In this document: piece by piece, positions 53,523 through 62,226 of the stretch
Position numbering within the stretch: position 1 is the first letter of the stretch
How the letters are laid out: every line of letters begins with the position of its first letter
Source of the DNA: Natronorubrum halalkaliphilum
GTDB lineage: Archaea; Halobacteriota; Halobacteria; Halobacteriales; Natrialbaceae
Reading direction: 5' to 3'
Length of the DNA stretch: 64,000 nt
Assembly (NCBI RefSeq): GCF_009834785.1
Contig: NZ_WUYX01000044.1
Coordinates: 53,435 to 117,434 of the forward strand
Notes under the pieces: generated by a model
What the model saw: only the letters and a program-made list of their open reading frames with translations
What the model was told of the DNA's origin: nothing
Database searches by the model: none
Made by a program: the position numbers and the translations under genes

Positions 53523-54319
53523 TGCTTTCGGTCGGGTTCAAGGCACTCTTCCAGCGCGAAGTGCTGCGGTTCGTCCGCCGGCCCAAGAACACGTTCATGC
53601 CGCCGGCGATCACGAACGTGCTCTACTTCGCCGTTTTCGGGCTGATCCTCGGCGGTCGAATCGACCAGATCGCCGGCTTCGATTACATTCTGTTCATCGT
53701 CCCCGGACTCATCGTCCTCGGTGCCATCTCGAACGCCTTCGAGAACGCCTCGTTCTCGATCTTTCACGGGCGGTGGAACGAGTACATCCACGAGACGCTC
53801 ACCTCGCCGCTATCCTACGTCGAGATGGTCGTCGCCTATATCGCCGCGAGCGCGGTCCGCGGGCTGATTGTCGGAATCATCATTGCTGCCGTCGGACGGC
53901 TGTTCGTCCCGATCAGCATCGAGCACGGCCTGTTCCTCGTCGCCACGATGATCGTCATCACGGCGCTGTTCGCCGGGCTCGGAATCGTCGGCGGCCTCGT
54001 CGCCCGCGACTTCGACGATCTGACCGTGATGAACCAGTTCATCCTCCGGCCGCTGGTGTTCTTCGGCGCGGTCTTCTACTCCCTCGAGACGCTCGAGCAG
54101 GCCTGGCAAGTTCACGTTTCGCTGCTGAATCCGATGGTCTACATGGTCGATAGCGTCAGGTACGGGCTGCTGGGCTACTCCGATCTACTCGAGGTCGCTC
54201 CGGCCGCCTACGCCGAGTTCGCGCCGTTTGCCGCCCTCGGCGTGCTCACCGCCCTGACCGTCGCCGTGATGGCGCTCGACGTCTACCTGTTCAAGATCGG
54301 TTACGGACTGACCGACTGA
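53522..54319 (+). CDS. ABC-2 type exporter permease
   Basis: 265 residues with six hydrophobic segments (about 25-50, 60-80, 108-135, 140-165, 170-190, 235-255). Conserved ABC-2 features: RPKNTFMPPAITNVLYFAVFG near the start and FILRPLVFFGAVFYSLETL near 175-195. Membrane partner of the preceding ATPase; one-base overlap (TGATG) indicates coupled translation. Confidence 0.93.
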   Translation: MLSVGFKALFQREVLRFVRRPKNTFMPPAITNVLYFAVFGLILGGRIDQIAGFDYILFIVPGLIVLGAISNAFENASFSIFHGRWNEYIHETLTSPLSYVEMVVAYIAASAVRGLIVGIIIAAVGRLFVPISIEHGLFLVATMIVITALFAGLGIVGGLVARDFDDLTVMNQFILRPLVFFGAVFYSLETLEQAWQVHVSLLNPMVYMVDSVRYGLLGYSDLLEVAPAAYAEFAPFAALGVLTALTVAVMALDVYLFKIGYGLTD

Positions 54320-54353
54320 TACGGACTGCTGCGTCGATGGACCGGTTTGATCG
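54319..54353. repeat. ATACGG-ended repeat, diverged left-arm copy
   Basis: ATACGGACTGCTGCGTCGATG matches the left arm of the 82-base repeat in about two thirds of positions and starts at the permease stop codon. The right arm is not recognisable. Confidence 0.4.
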
Positions 54354-54436
54354 TCGGATGGATCACGGTCGCGCCGGCAATCACGTACAGCGGCTCCTAT
54401 ACGAACGGGTTCAGCCGGTCGGTACAATCACCGCGC

Positions 54437-55453
54437 TCAGCCGTCGTACTCTCCGACCTTGACCAACTGCTTCCCGGCGTTCTCGCCCTCGAACAGTCCG
54501 AGGAAGGCGTCGGGAGCGTTCTCGAATCCGTCGACGATGTTCTCGCGGTAGCGCAGGTCGTCGTTCCGGATGAACGTCGAGAGCCGCTCGAGTGCCTCGC
54601 CCCAGCGGTGTTCGTAGTCGCTAACGAGGAACCCTTCCACTTTCGCGCGGCTCTCGATGAGTTTAGCGAGCTTTCGGGGCCCGGTCGGCACCTCGGTCGC
54701 GTTGTACAGCGCGATCTGGCCGCAGATCGCGATGCGGGCGTCGACGTTCAGCCGCGGCCAGACGGCGTCGGTAATCGGTCCCCCGACGTTGTCGAAGTAG
54801 ACGTCAACGCCGTCGGGACAGGCGTCGTCTATCGCGGCGCTGAGATCGTCGGTCTCTTTGTAGTTGATCGCGGCGTCGAAGCCGAGGTCGTCGGTGAGCC
54901 AGTCGATCTTTTCCTCGCTTCCCGCGGTGCCGACGACGCGCGCGCCGCCGAGGCGAGCGAGTTGCCCGACCACGGAGCCGACCGCGCCGGCCGCGGCGGA
55001 GACGACGACCGTGTCGCCGGGCTTCGGGTTCCCGACGTCGTTCAGTCCCCAGTACGCCGTCACACCGGGCATTCCGAGCACGCCAAGGGCCGTCGAAATC
55101 GGTCCGTGGTCCGGGTTTACCCGGCGGAGTTCACCCGCGTCCGCGACGGCGTGTTCCGCCCAGTTGAGTTCGCCGGTGACGACGTCGCCCGCCTCGAACG
55201 CGTCGGCGTTAGACTCGAGCACTTCGCCGACGACGCCGGCTTTCATCGGGTCGCCGACGTCCCACGGCTCGGCGTAGGACTCCGCGTCGCGCATCCGTCC
55301 GCGCATATAGGGGTCGACGGACTGGTAGAGCGTTTCGACGAGCACCTCGTTCGGGCCGGGGTCGGGCCGGTCGACGGTAACGAGTTCGAAGTTTTCGTGA
55401 GTCGGTTCGCCGACCGGACGGCTCTCGAGTCGCCACTGTCTGGTTTCTGCCAT
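54437..55453 (-). CDS. NADP-dependent medium-chain reductase (CurA/PTGR-like)
   Basis: 338 residues, zinc-free MDR family. Start METRQWRLESRPVGEP-like, YMRGRMRD block near 50, and the NADP-binding stretch TVVVSAAAGAVGSVVGQLARL (about 148-168) with GTAGSEEKIDWL. Ends with a conserved GLFEGENAGKQLVKV. Reduces double bonds of enones or quinone-like compounds. Placed divergently from the carbonic anhydrase gene. Confidence 0.9.
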   Translation of the reverse strand: MAETRQWRLESRPVGEPTHENFELVTVDRPDPGPNEVLVETLYQSVDPYMRGRMRDAESYAEPWDVGDPMKAGVVGEVLESNADAFEAGDVVTGELNWAEHAVADAGELRRVNPDHGPISTALGVLGMPGVTAYWGLNDVGNPKPGDTVVVSAAAGAVGSVVGQLARLGGARVVGTAGSEEKIDWLTDDLGFDAAINYKETDDLSAAIDDACPDGVDVYFDNVGGPITDAVWPRLNVDARIAICGQIALYNATEVPTGPRKLAKLIESRAKVEGFLVSDYEHRWGEALERLSTFIRNDDLRYRENIVDGFENAPDAFLGLFEGENAGKQLVKVGEYDG

Positions 55454-55590
55454 ACCGACCCATGGCGACGACGGAAGGTGAAGATTGGGCTCCCGGAACC
55501 GGTTTGACTCGCAGCGACGTCGCTTTCGAACCCATCACAACGTCTGAACGAACGGGAATCGTTTTGGTGGAGATCCCACGTTGTTCATAT

Positions 55591-56292
55591 ATGTGCGCGG
55601 CTCACGACGTGTTACACGAGTTACTTGCCGGAAACGAGCGTCACACCGAAGAACTTCCCGAGGACTACTTCAGGGCGGTTCAAGACGGCCAACATCCCGA
55701 TATCGTCTCGGTCTGTTGTTCCGACTCTCGAGTGCCCCAGGAACGGATGTGGGGCGTCGATCACCCCGGAACGGTCTTTACACCCAGTAACATCGGCAAC
55801 CAGGTCTGGGACGATGACGAGGGAACACGTATCGTCGACGGTGGCGTGCTATACCCGATCCATCACGCCGGAACCGACGTCGCCGTCGTCGTCGGACACA
55901 CCGGCTGCGGAGCCGTCACCGCCGCCTACCAGGTCGCGATGGGAGCGGAACTGCCCGGACCACGCGGCGTCGACAAGTGGGTCGAACTACTCGTCCCGGT
56001 CATCGAAGAGGCTCTCGAGAGCGAGACCGTCGATACCGAGGCCGACGAGCAGACGGTGATCAACCAGTTGGTCGAGTACAACGTCGACCACCAGGCGAGT
56101 TTTCTGCGGGATGCGTCGGCCGTCCCGGACGATGTCGACGTCTACGGCTTCGTCTACGACTTCCAGGGCATCTACGGCAATGAACACGGCCGGGCCTATC
56201 TGGTCAACGTCAACGGCGAGACCGATCCCGATCGGATCGCCGCCGAGATTCCGGACGCGTACGAGGACGCGACCCGCAGTCTGTTGTTCTAA
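55591..56292 (+). CDS. beta-type carbonic anhydrase
   Basis: 233 residues starting MCAAHDVLHELLAGNERH; the ATG at 55591 is preferred to upstream ATGs that lack conserved sequence. Zinc ligands: Cys43 in CCSDSR with Asp45-Arg47 dyad, His103 and Cys106 in GHTGCGA. Hydrates CO2 to bicarbonate in the cytoplasm. The C-terminal half NQLVEYNVDHQASFLRDASAVP contains the usual beta-CA helices. It stands alone. Confidence 0.93.
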   Translation: MCAAHDVLHELLAGNERHTEELPEDYFRAVQDGQHPDIVSVCCSDSRVPQERMWGVDHPGTVFTPSNIGNQVWDDDEGTRIVDGGVLYPIHHAGTDVAVVVGHTGCGAVTAAYQVAMGAELPGPRGVDKWVELLVPVIEEALESETVDTEADEQTVINQLVEYNVDHQASFLRDASAVPDDVDVYGFVYDFQGIYGNEHGRAYLVNVNGETDPDRIAAEIPDAYEDATRSLLF

Positions 56293-56356
56293 GTTAGTCC
56301 CGTCCGGAGAATCGTCTCGAGTCCGAGACGGCTTCGGGACTCGAATCGCTGGGACG

Positions 56357-56551
56357 TTAGTACCCGCCCGCGTCGTCGAAACAGCGACCGCACCTGCTTA
56401 CGTTCGAGTCACTGGCCGCTCGTTCGACCGAAACCAGCCGTAACTGATCGTGCGCCACGTGCGACGTTGCGCCACAGCGCGTTCCGAAGTCGGAATGGCC
56501 GTCTTTGTGCTTGTGTATCATGTCAGTTGTCTCGTTGATTACACCATCCAT
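56357..56551 (-). CDS. small zinc-finger-like protein (64 aa)
   Basis: Starts at ATG 56551. 64 residues rich in His and Cys: TDMIHKHKDGHSDFGTRCG, then CGRCFDDAGGY at the C-terminus. Pairs RCG..H and CGRC could bind one zinc, as in many haloarchaeal micro-proteins. An additional 13 residues are possible at an upstream ATG but look unconserved. Function unknown; flanked by carbonic anhydrase (convergent) and a small membrane gene (divergent). Confidence 0.6.
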   Translation of the reverse strand: MDGVINETTDMIHKHKDGHSDFGTRCGATSHVAHDQLRLVSVERAASDSNVSRCGRCFDDAGGY

Positions 56552-56681
56552 GGTAAGCGATACCGCGACACAGTTCCATAAGCGTACCACCCCAGTTGTT
56601 AGGGACCGTTCGCGATGACTCGAAGCGATGGACCGAACTCAGGTCGGTATCGTTTTGCTGGTTGCGTCGAAACATCGGCCT

Positions 56682-56900
56682 ATGCGGGAGTTTCTCAAAA
56701 CCGATACGGGCTTTTACTACGCAATCGGTCTCTTCACCATCGCGGTCTTTCTCGTAGCGCTGGCAGTGCTCGCGGTGGTAAACCCCGGGGGCATCGGGGC
56801 GCGAGAACTCGGCGGACTCGTCGTCGGCTTTTTGCTGTTTATGCTGGTCTATTTCGTCTCGGTATCGGTCCACCGACTCGAGGAACGGGACGAGCTGTGA
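56682..56900 (+). CDS. small two-span membrane protein (72 aa)
   Basis: ATG 56682 gives MREFLKTDTGFYYAIGLFTI. Two hydrophobic segments (about 12-34 and 44-66) joined by a short loop, with an acidic C-terminus (HRLEERDEL). No recognised family. It precedes the cold shock gene by about 110 bases. Confidence 0.6.
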   Translation: MREFLKTDTGFYYAIGLFTIAVFLVALAVLAVVNPGGIGARELGGLVVGFLLFMLVYFVSVSVHRLEERDEL

Positions 56901-56975
56901 CCAGTTCTAAACCCCTTATGTCTACTTTGCGCACCTCTCATACACTCGGAACGGCGATTGACACGAGTCGCAGCG

Positions 56976-56982
56976 TTTATAC
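56976..56982 (+). promoter_or_regulatory. TATA box of cspA
   Basis: TTTATAC lies 27-33 bases upstream of the cold shock gene start, giving a leader of only a few bases. Confidence 0.55.
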
Positions 56983-57008
56983 GCCCTTGGCTGCTCTCTT
57001 TAGAAGCA

Positions 57009-57203
57009 ATGGCGAAAGGAACCGTTGATTTCTTCAACGACACTGGCGGCTACGGATTCATCGAAACTGAGGACGCGGACGACGACGTGTTCTTCCACAT
57101 GGAAGACATCGGCGGCCCGGACCTTGAGGAAGGACAGGAGCTCGAGTTCGACATCGAGCAGGCCCCTAAGGGCCCGCGCGCGACGAACGTCGAGCGCCTG
57201 TAA
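57009..57203 (+). CDS. cspA: cold shock domain protein
   Basis: 64 residues, one cold shock domain: KGTVDFFNDTGGYGFIETED with RNP1 (GYGFI) and VFFHMEDI as RNP2. Single-stranded RNA/DNA binding chaperone. The longer upstream start is rejected because the TATA box lies inside it. Strong promoter, short leader. Confidence 0.95.
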   Translation: MAKGTVDFFNDTGGYGFIETEDADDDVFFHMEDIGGPDLEEGQELEFDIEQAPKGPRATNVERL

Positions 57204-57411
57204 GGCGAATTCGCGGAGGTATCGGCACTTCAGAACTGTATTTTACACCGACGAGCGACGGCGCTGAGCCGGCAGGTTCTACCGTCGACTGCAGCGGGCA
57301 GTAGACAGCAACCGACAAACAATCAATGTACGCGCCGTCTCGCGCTCGAGGACGGGCGGGTAGGACTTCGCCAACGGGACGATTTTGTAGTTGGCCCGTC
57401 GATTGGGAGGT

Positions 57412-57813
57412 ATGGCCGAGTCCGAGCCTGAATCCGAATCCGAGTCCAACCCCGACCCGCTGCTTCGCCGCAGCGACGATATCGAGTACGAGACCGTCGA
57501 CGCGGCCGACGGCCTCGAGAAGGGCGTCCTGATCAGTGACGACCACGGTGCGCCGAACTTCGCGATCCGGCGATTCGTCCTCGAGCCCGGAGCCGAGGTA
57601 CCGGAACACACCAACGAGGTCGAACACGAGCAGTACGTCCTCGAGGGCGAGTATACCGTCGGCATCGGTGACGAGGAGTACGCGGTCGAATCGGGCGATT
57701 CCCTGCTCATCCCCGGTGGCACAGTCCACTGGTACCGAAACGAGGGCGACGATCGAGGCGCGTTCATCTGCGCCGTCCCCAACGGCGACGACGCGATCGA
57801 ACTGGTCGACTGA
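57412..57813 (+). CDS. cupin-domain protein
   Basis: 133 residues. An acidic Ser/Glu-rich N-terminus of about 20 residues is followed by a single cupin barrel: PGAEVPEHTNEVEHEQYVLEGEYTVGIGDEEYAVESGDSLLIPGGTVHWYRN. Metal-binding His/Glu of motif 1 are H (PEHTN), H (EHEQ) and E (LEGE), and motif 2 His lies in GTVHW. Function may be a dioxygenase, isomerase or sensor. Its stop codon coincides with the start of a palindromic repeat. Confidence 0.88.
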   Translation: MAESEPESESESNPDPLLRRSDDIEYETVDAADGLEKGVLISDDHGAPNFAIRRFVLEPGAEVPEHTNEVEHEQYVLEGEYTVGIGDEEYAVESGDSLLIPGGTVHWYRNEGDDRGAFICAVPNGDDAIELVD

Positions 57814-57894
57814 GACGGATTGCTGGAACTATGTACCGCCGATCACCAGGGATGGGATCGGTGATCGGCGGTCATTGACTACAGTAAACCGTAT
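57813..57894. repeat. 82-base palindromic repeat, copy B
   Basis: Same element as at 48146 with five base differences. It begins at the last base of the cupin stop codon, and its arms can form a long hairpin. The first three bases read AGA instead of ATA, probably fixed by the stop codon. Confidence 0.85.
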
Positions 57895-57950
57895 GAGACC
57901 GGCTACTGTACGTCAGTCTCGGCCCCGGCCCAACCACAGCCGCCGTGTTG

Positions 57951-57972
57951 TACCGGTACATCGGTACAGCAG
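57951..57972. repeat. partial ATACGG-repeat arm, inverted
   Basis: Read in reverse, CTGCTGTACCGATGTACCGG matches the left end of the copy at 45238 except for the outer ATACGG. It lies 57 bases behind copy B. Confidence 0.4.
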
Positions 57973-58063
57973 CCCGCGTGAGCCGAGACCGTCGCAACCG
58001 TCACCTCACTGGCCGTAATCACGGACCAGATATATACCGCGATTCGTTGAACCGCCGAGCGTC

Positions 58064-59587
58064 GTGAACGTCCTGTGTATTCTCGGCCATCCCCGACCCG
58101 ATAGTTTCTGTGGCGCGTTGGCCGACGCGTATCGCGACGGCGCCGACGAGGCGGGCGCCGCCGTCCGCGAACTCGCCGTCGCCGACCTCGAGTTCGACCC
58201 CGACGTTCACGCCGAGAGTCCGACCGACCAGCCCCTCGAGGACGACCTGCAGACGGCCCAGCGAGACATCGAGTGGGCCGACCACCTCGTCTTCGTCTAC
58301 CCGAACTGGTGGGGGACGATGCCGGCGCGGCTCAAGGGCTTTTTCGACCGCGTCTTCGAGCCCGGATTCGCGTTCGCGGAGTACGAAGACGGCGAGGGTG
58401 CGGGCCACGAGGAGTTGCTCGACGACAAGACCGCCGAACTGATCGTCACGATGGACATGCCGCCGTGGGTCTACCGCTGGATCTACCGCCAGCCGGGCAC
58501 CAACGCCGTCAAGCATGCCACGCTGGGCTACGCGGGCGTGCGGACCACGCGGGTGACGGAGCTCGGGCCGATCGAGTCCTCGACGCTCGAGGAGCGCGAG
58601 GAGTGGCTCGCGGAGGTCGAAGCGTTGGGTCGCGGACTGGGGAGCGGGCCGGAGTCTCGGACGGCGCGGGCAACGCGGAAAGCCGGGGCGTGGCTGGGCG
58701 CACTGCGGCTGCAGTTCTACCCGATGGCCTGGCTCGCCTACACGATCGGCGCGCTGGCTGCGGGCGGCTCCAGCGGCGTCTTCAGTTCGAACGCGTACTG
58801 GCTTGGGCTGGGGTTCTTGGTCTTCCTCGAGGCGGCGACGGTGTTTTCCAACGAGTACTACGACTACGAGACGGATCGTCAGAACACGTTCGCCGGACCG
58901 TTTACTGGCGGATCGCAGGTGCTGGTCGACGACGCGCTCTCGTTTCGCGAACTTCGGACTGGCATCGGCATCGCGGTGGCGCTCACGGGTGTTTTCGGCG
59001 TCTCGACGGTGGCGGCCAGCGCTGGTTCGACGGTCACGACGGCGAGCGCGATGGTCGGTCTCGCAGTGCTGGCGCTCGGTTATACCGCCCCACCGCTGGA
59101 ACTGTCGTATCGAACGCTCGGCGAGGTGACCGTCGCCTGGACCCACAGCGTCGGCGTGCTGTTGATCGGTTTCGTCGCCCTCGGCGGGTCGTGGCAGACG
59201 CCGTATCCGTGGCTGCTCGGCGTTCCGTTCCTGCTTTCGGTTCTCCCGTCGATTACGCTCGCGGGGGTGCCCGACTACGCTGCCGACCGGGCCGCGGGGA
59301 AGCGAACGATCGCCGTCCGGTTCGGGATCGACCGCGCGGCGATGGTCGCGATGGTCACGGCGCTGCTAGCCGCCCTGACGGCGAGCGTCTGGTACTGGCA
59401 GGGCGTCGTTCCCGAAGCGTACGGGCCGGCGATTTACCTGAGTATGCCACACGCGCTGGGGCTCTGTTGGCTGCTTCACCGACGATTGGAAGACGCAGCC
59501 GGCCCGCAGCGCATCGACGGGCTGATGGCAGCCTCGCTGAGCTACATCGCGTGGTTTGCCGTCGTTCCGCTACTCGGACTCCTGTGA
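58064..59587 (+). CDS. NQO-type flavodoxin-fold reductase fused to UbiA prenyltransferase
   Basis: 507 residues from GTG. Residues 1-195 are an NAD(P)H quinone reductase of the flavodoxin-like fold (ILGHPRPDSF at 6-15, VFVYPNWWGTMPARLKGFFDRV near 88-110, GYAGVRTTRV near 158). Residues 215-507 are a UbiA-family prenyltransferase with eight to nine membrane segments, first Asp-rich motif NEYYDYETDRQN (Asp267, Asp271) and second DYAADRAAGKRT (Asp404, Asp408). The two halves suggest that a quinone ring is reduced and prenylated on one chain, as in menaquinone synthesis (MenA-like). A frameshift merging is unlikely, because both halves are intact and in one frame. Confidence 0.85.
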   Translation: MNVLCILGHPRPDSFCGALADAYRDGADEAGAAVRELAVADLEFDPDVHAESPTDQPLEDDLQTAQRDIEWADHLVFVYPNWWGTMPARLKGFFDRVFEPGFAFAEYEDGEGAGHEELLDDKTAELIVTMDMPPWVYRWIYRQPGTNAVKHATLGYAGVRTTRVTELGPIESSTLEEREEWLAEVEALGRGLGSGPESRTARATRKAGAWLGALRLQFYPMAWLAYTIGALAAGGSSGVFSSNAYWLGLGFLVFLEAATVFSNEYYDYETDRQNTFAGPFTGGSQVLVDDALSFRELRTGIGIAVALTGVFGVSTVAASAGSTVTTASAMVGLAVLALGYTAPPLELSYRTLGEVTVAWTHSVGVLLIGFVALGGSWQTPYPWLLGVPFLLSVLPSITLAGVPDYAADRAAGKRTIAVRFGIDRAAMVAMVTALLAALTASVWYWQGVVPEAYGPAIYLSMPHALGLCWLLHRRLEDAAGPQRIDGLMAASLSYIAWFAVVPLLGLL

Positions 59588-59609
59588 ACCGCCTCGGGGT
59601 CAAGTGGTC

Positions 59610-59726
59610 CGAGAGATTTTGTCTCTCGTCATCGAGCGAAGCGAAACTTCGCTCAGTCACGGAAGACCAAGTCTTCCGGACGATCCCGAGGCTCCCCGTG
59701 GTTCCCACGACCGACTCGTCGGTCGT
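59610..59726. repeat. cluster of four consecutive stem-loops
   Basis: Four perfect inverted repeats lie in a row: 59610-59628 (7-base stem), 59634-59654 (7-base), 59660-59678 (8-base, 3-base loop) and 59707-59726 (8-base, 4-base loop). They lie within the 336-base gap behind the NQO-UbiA gene. They may be transcription terminators or a structured RNA. Confidence 0.6.
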
Positions 59727-59923
59727 CGAACGATCTCGCGGCCGTTGAGGAGCTCCGCGACGAGGAAGTCGGCAATTTCAGGAGGGAACAGAAACTCCGT
59801 TCAACGGCTGCTCAACGACCGCTAAACGACTGCTCAGCGAGCCGACGACAGGTCGTGTGTCACGGTATTTCCTAACAAAGAAAGTCCGAACCGCTCAAGT
59901 ACGCCACGCTACTACCACTGTGT

Positions 59924-61993
59924 GTGTCGAAGCAGGTACAGGAGGTCGAAACGATCTTTTGTCACGAGACGGGTGACGACTATCTCGTCGTCGTCGAACG
60001 TGACGGACAGCGACTCTTCCGGGCGAAGCTCGGACTCTCGGAAACGTCGGCCGGTCCTCGTCCCGCGAAGTTCCGACTGAAAGACGGCTCGAGCGAGGAA
60101 CCCCGACAGCCCGACGAGTTCGTCGAGCTCGCCCGTCGAGCGCAGCGAATTCGCATCTCCGAACAGACGTCTCGAGCGGGCCGCCAAGAGCTCACCGAAA
60201 TGCTCGGCGGCTACCAGCTCGAGGACAAGACCAAGGCCGTCCGAACCTGTCGCTACTGTGCCTCCGCGGGCCGTTATTCGCCGATTACGACGGACACGGC
60301 GATCAAAGACGACAACGACTGGATCTGTCACGACTGCGCCCGTCAGGAACTCGAGCGCCAGCTCACCTACGCAGGCGGCAGCGGCGAGGTCACCGGCGCG
60401 GCCAAAGACCGGCTGGAGGACCTCATGATGGAGGTCCAGGACTTAGAACGGATTGTCAACCTCCTGAAAGGACAGCTCGACCCCGATCTGACGAAGTTCG
60501 ATACCATCTCGGCGACGACCGACGAGGTCGACCCCGTTCGGGTGGACTCGCTGGATCTGCACGCCGATCTGCAGGATCTACTCGAGGACCGATTCGAGAC
60601 GCTGCTGCCGGTGCAGAGCCTCTCAGTCGAAAACGGTCTCCTCGAGGGCGACGATCAACTCGTCGTCTCAGCGACGGCGACCGGAAAAACGCTCGTCGGG
60701 GAGATTGCCGGTATCGACCGCGTCTTGAACGGGGAGGGGAAGATGCTCTTTCTCGTCCCGCTGGTCGCGCTCGCAAACCAGAAACACGAGGATTTCAAAG
60801 ACGAGTACGGCCACCTCGTCGACGTCTCGATTCGCGTCGGGGCGAGCCGAATCAGCGACAACGGCAACCAGTTCGACCCCAACGCCGACGTCATTGTCGG
60901 CACGTACGAGGGGATCGATCACGCCCTGCGGACGGGCAAGGACATGGGCGACATCGGAGCCGTCGTCATCGACGAGGTCCACACGCTCAAAGAGGAAGAC
61001 CGCGGTCACCGTCTCGACGGGCTCATCTCGCGGCTCAAGTACACCTGCGAGCAGCGAGCGAAGCGCCGCGAGGGATACAATGGTGCACAGTGGGTCTACC
61101 TCTCCGCGACCGTCGGCAACCCCGAACAGCTCGCCGGCGCCCTCGAGTCGAAACTCATCGAGTTCGAGGAGCGGCCGGTGCCGATCGAGCGCCACGTAAC
61201 ATTCGCCGACGGCCAAGAGAAGGTACGCATCGAGAACAAACTCGTCAAACGCGAGTTCGATACCGAATCCTCGAAGGGGTATCGCGGTCAGACGATCATC
61301 TTCACGAACTCCCGGCGGCGGTGTCACGAGATTTCACGAAAGCTGGACTACTCCGCCGCGCCGTACCACGCTGGACTGGACTACGGGAAACGGAAGCAAG
61401 TCGAACGGCAGTTCAGCGAACAGGAGCTCTCGGCCGTGGTCACGACCGCTGCACTGGCCGCAGGGGTCGATTTTCCGGCCTCGCAGGTTATCTTCGACTC
61501 GCTGGCGATGGGCATCGAGTGGCTCTCGGTCCAGGAGTTCCACCAGATGCTCGGCCGCGCGGGTCGCCCGGACTACCACGACAAGGGGACGGTGTACGTC
61601 CTCGTCGAACCGGACACGGCCTACCACAACTCGATGGAGATGTCCGAAGACGAGGTCGCGTTCAAGCTGTTGAAAGGAGAGATGGAGTCGGTGATGACCC
61701 ACTACGACGAGAGCGCCGCCATCGAGGAGACGCTGGCGAATATTACGGTCGGTGGCAAAGCCGCAAAGGCGCTCAACGACCGCATGCTCGGCGACGTGCC
61801 GACGAAACACGCGATCGGCAAACTCCTGCAGTACGACTTTATCGACGGCTTCGAACCCACGCCGCTGGGCCAGGTCGTGACCCAGCACTTCCTCGAGCCC
61901 AGCGAGGCGTTCATGCTGGTCGACGGCATCCGAAAGGACGCCCACCCCTACGAGCTCGTCGCGGATATCGAGCTTCGGGACGCCGACCTCTGA
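59924..61993 (+). CDS. haloarchaeal DEAD/DEAH-box helicase with zinc region (DUF5814-like)
   Basis: 689 residues, GTG start. Residues 1-200 are a domain that I recall as DUF5814, including a zinc site CRYCASAG...CHDC (about 108-140). The helicase core has ATATGKT at 250-256 (motif I), DEVH at 350-353 (II), SATVGN (III), TNSRRRCHEISR (IV), and QMLGRAGRP at 541-549 (VI). The core resembles Hel308/Ski2 but lacks the known C-terminal ratchet. A role in RNA or replication-fork processing is possible. It stands alone between gaps. Confidence 0.88.
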   Translation: MSKQVQEVETIFCHETGDDYLVVVERDGQRLFRAKLGLSETSAGPRPAKFRLKDGSSEEPRQPDEFVELARRAQRIRISEQTSRAGRQELTEMLGGYQLEDKTKAVRTCRYCASAGRYSPITTDTAIKDDNDWICHDCARQELERQLTYAGGSGEVTGAAKDRLEDLMMEVQDLERIVNLLKGQLDPDLTKFDTISATTDEVDPVRVDSLDLHADLQDLLEDRFETLLPVQSLSVENGLLEGDDQLVVSATATGKTLVGEIAGIDRVLNGEGKMLFLVPLVALANQKHEDFKDEYGHLVDVSIRVGASRISDNGNQFDPNADVIVGTYEGIDHALRTGKDMGDIGAVVIDEVHTLKEEDRGHRLDGLISRLKYTCEQRAKRREGYNGAQWVYLSATVGNPEQLAGALESKLIEFEERPVPIERHVTFADGQEKVRIENKLVKREFDTESSKGYRGQTIIFTNSRRRCHEISRKLDYSAAPYHAGLDYGKRKQVERQFSEQELSAVVTTAALAAGVDFPASQVIFDSLAMGIEWLSVQEFHQMLGRAGRPDYHDKGTVYVLVEPDTAYHNSMEMSEDEVAFKLLKGEMESVMTHYDESAAIEETLANITVGGKAAKALNDRMLGDVPTKHAIGKLLQYDFIDGFEPTPLGQVVTQHFLEPSEAFMLVDGIRKDAHPYELVADIELRDADL

Positions 61994-62226
61994 AGTCACG
62001 ACGGACGCCCGTCGAACCATCGACCCCTGTCGAACGTCTCGCCGGTCGTTTTCAGTATGTTCTGCGCTCTGCACTCTGACTGCCACTCGCGTTCAGAGAC
62101 ACTCGAGTATACGGAAACGCGAATTCGGCCGTCATCCTTTTGTAGAACCCGTCAGCGGCCGGAACGGTAAAGGACGAGACGTCACATTCAACGCTCAACA
62201 CCGGGGATTGCCTCGGGGAGATTACG

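Noticed and set aside
54347..55507. A 386-residue open frame opposite the CurA-like reductase
   Set aside because: Shadow frame; the reductase with its NADP motif is clearly the real gene.
58273..59748. A 491-residue open frame in another frame of the NQO-UbiA gene
   Set aside because: Extremely rich in Arg and Gly, no domain, overlaps the fused gene whose motifs are intact.
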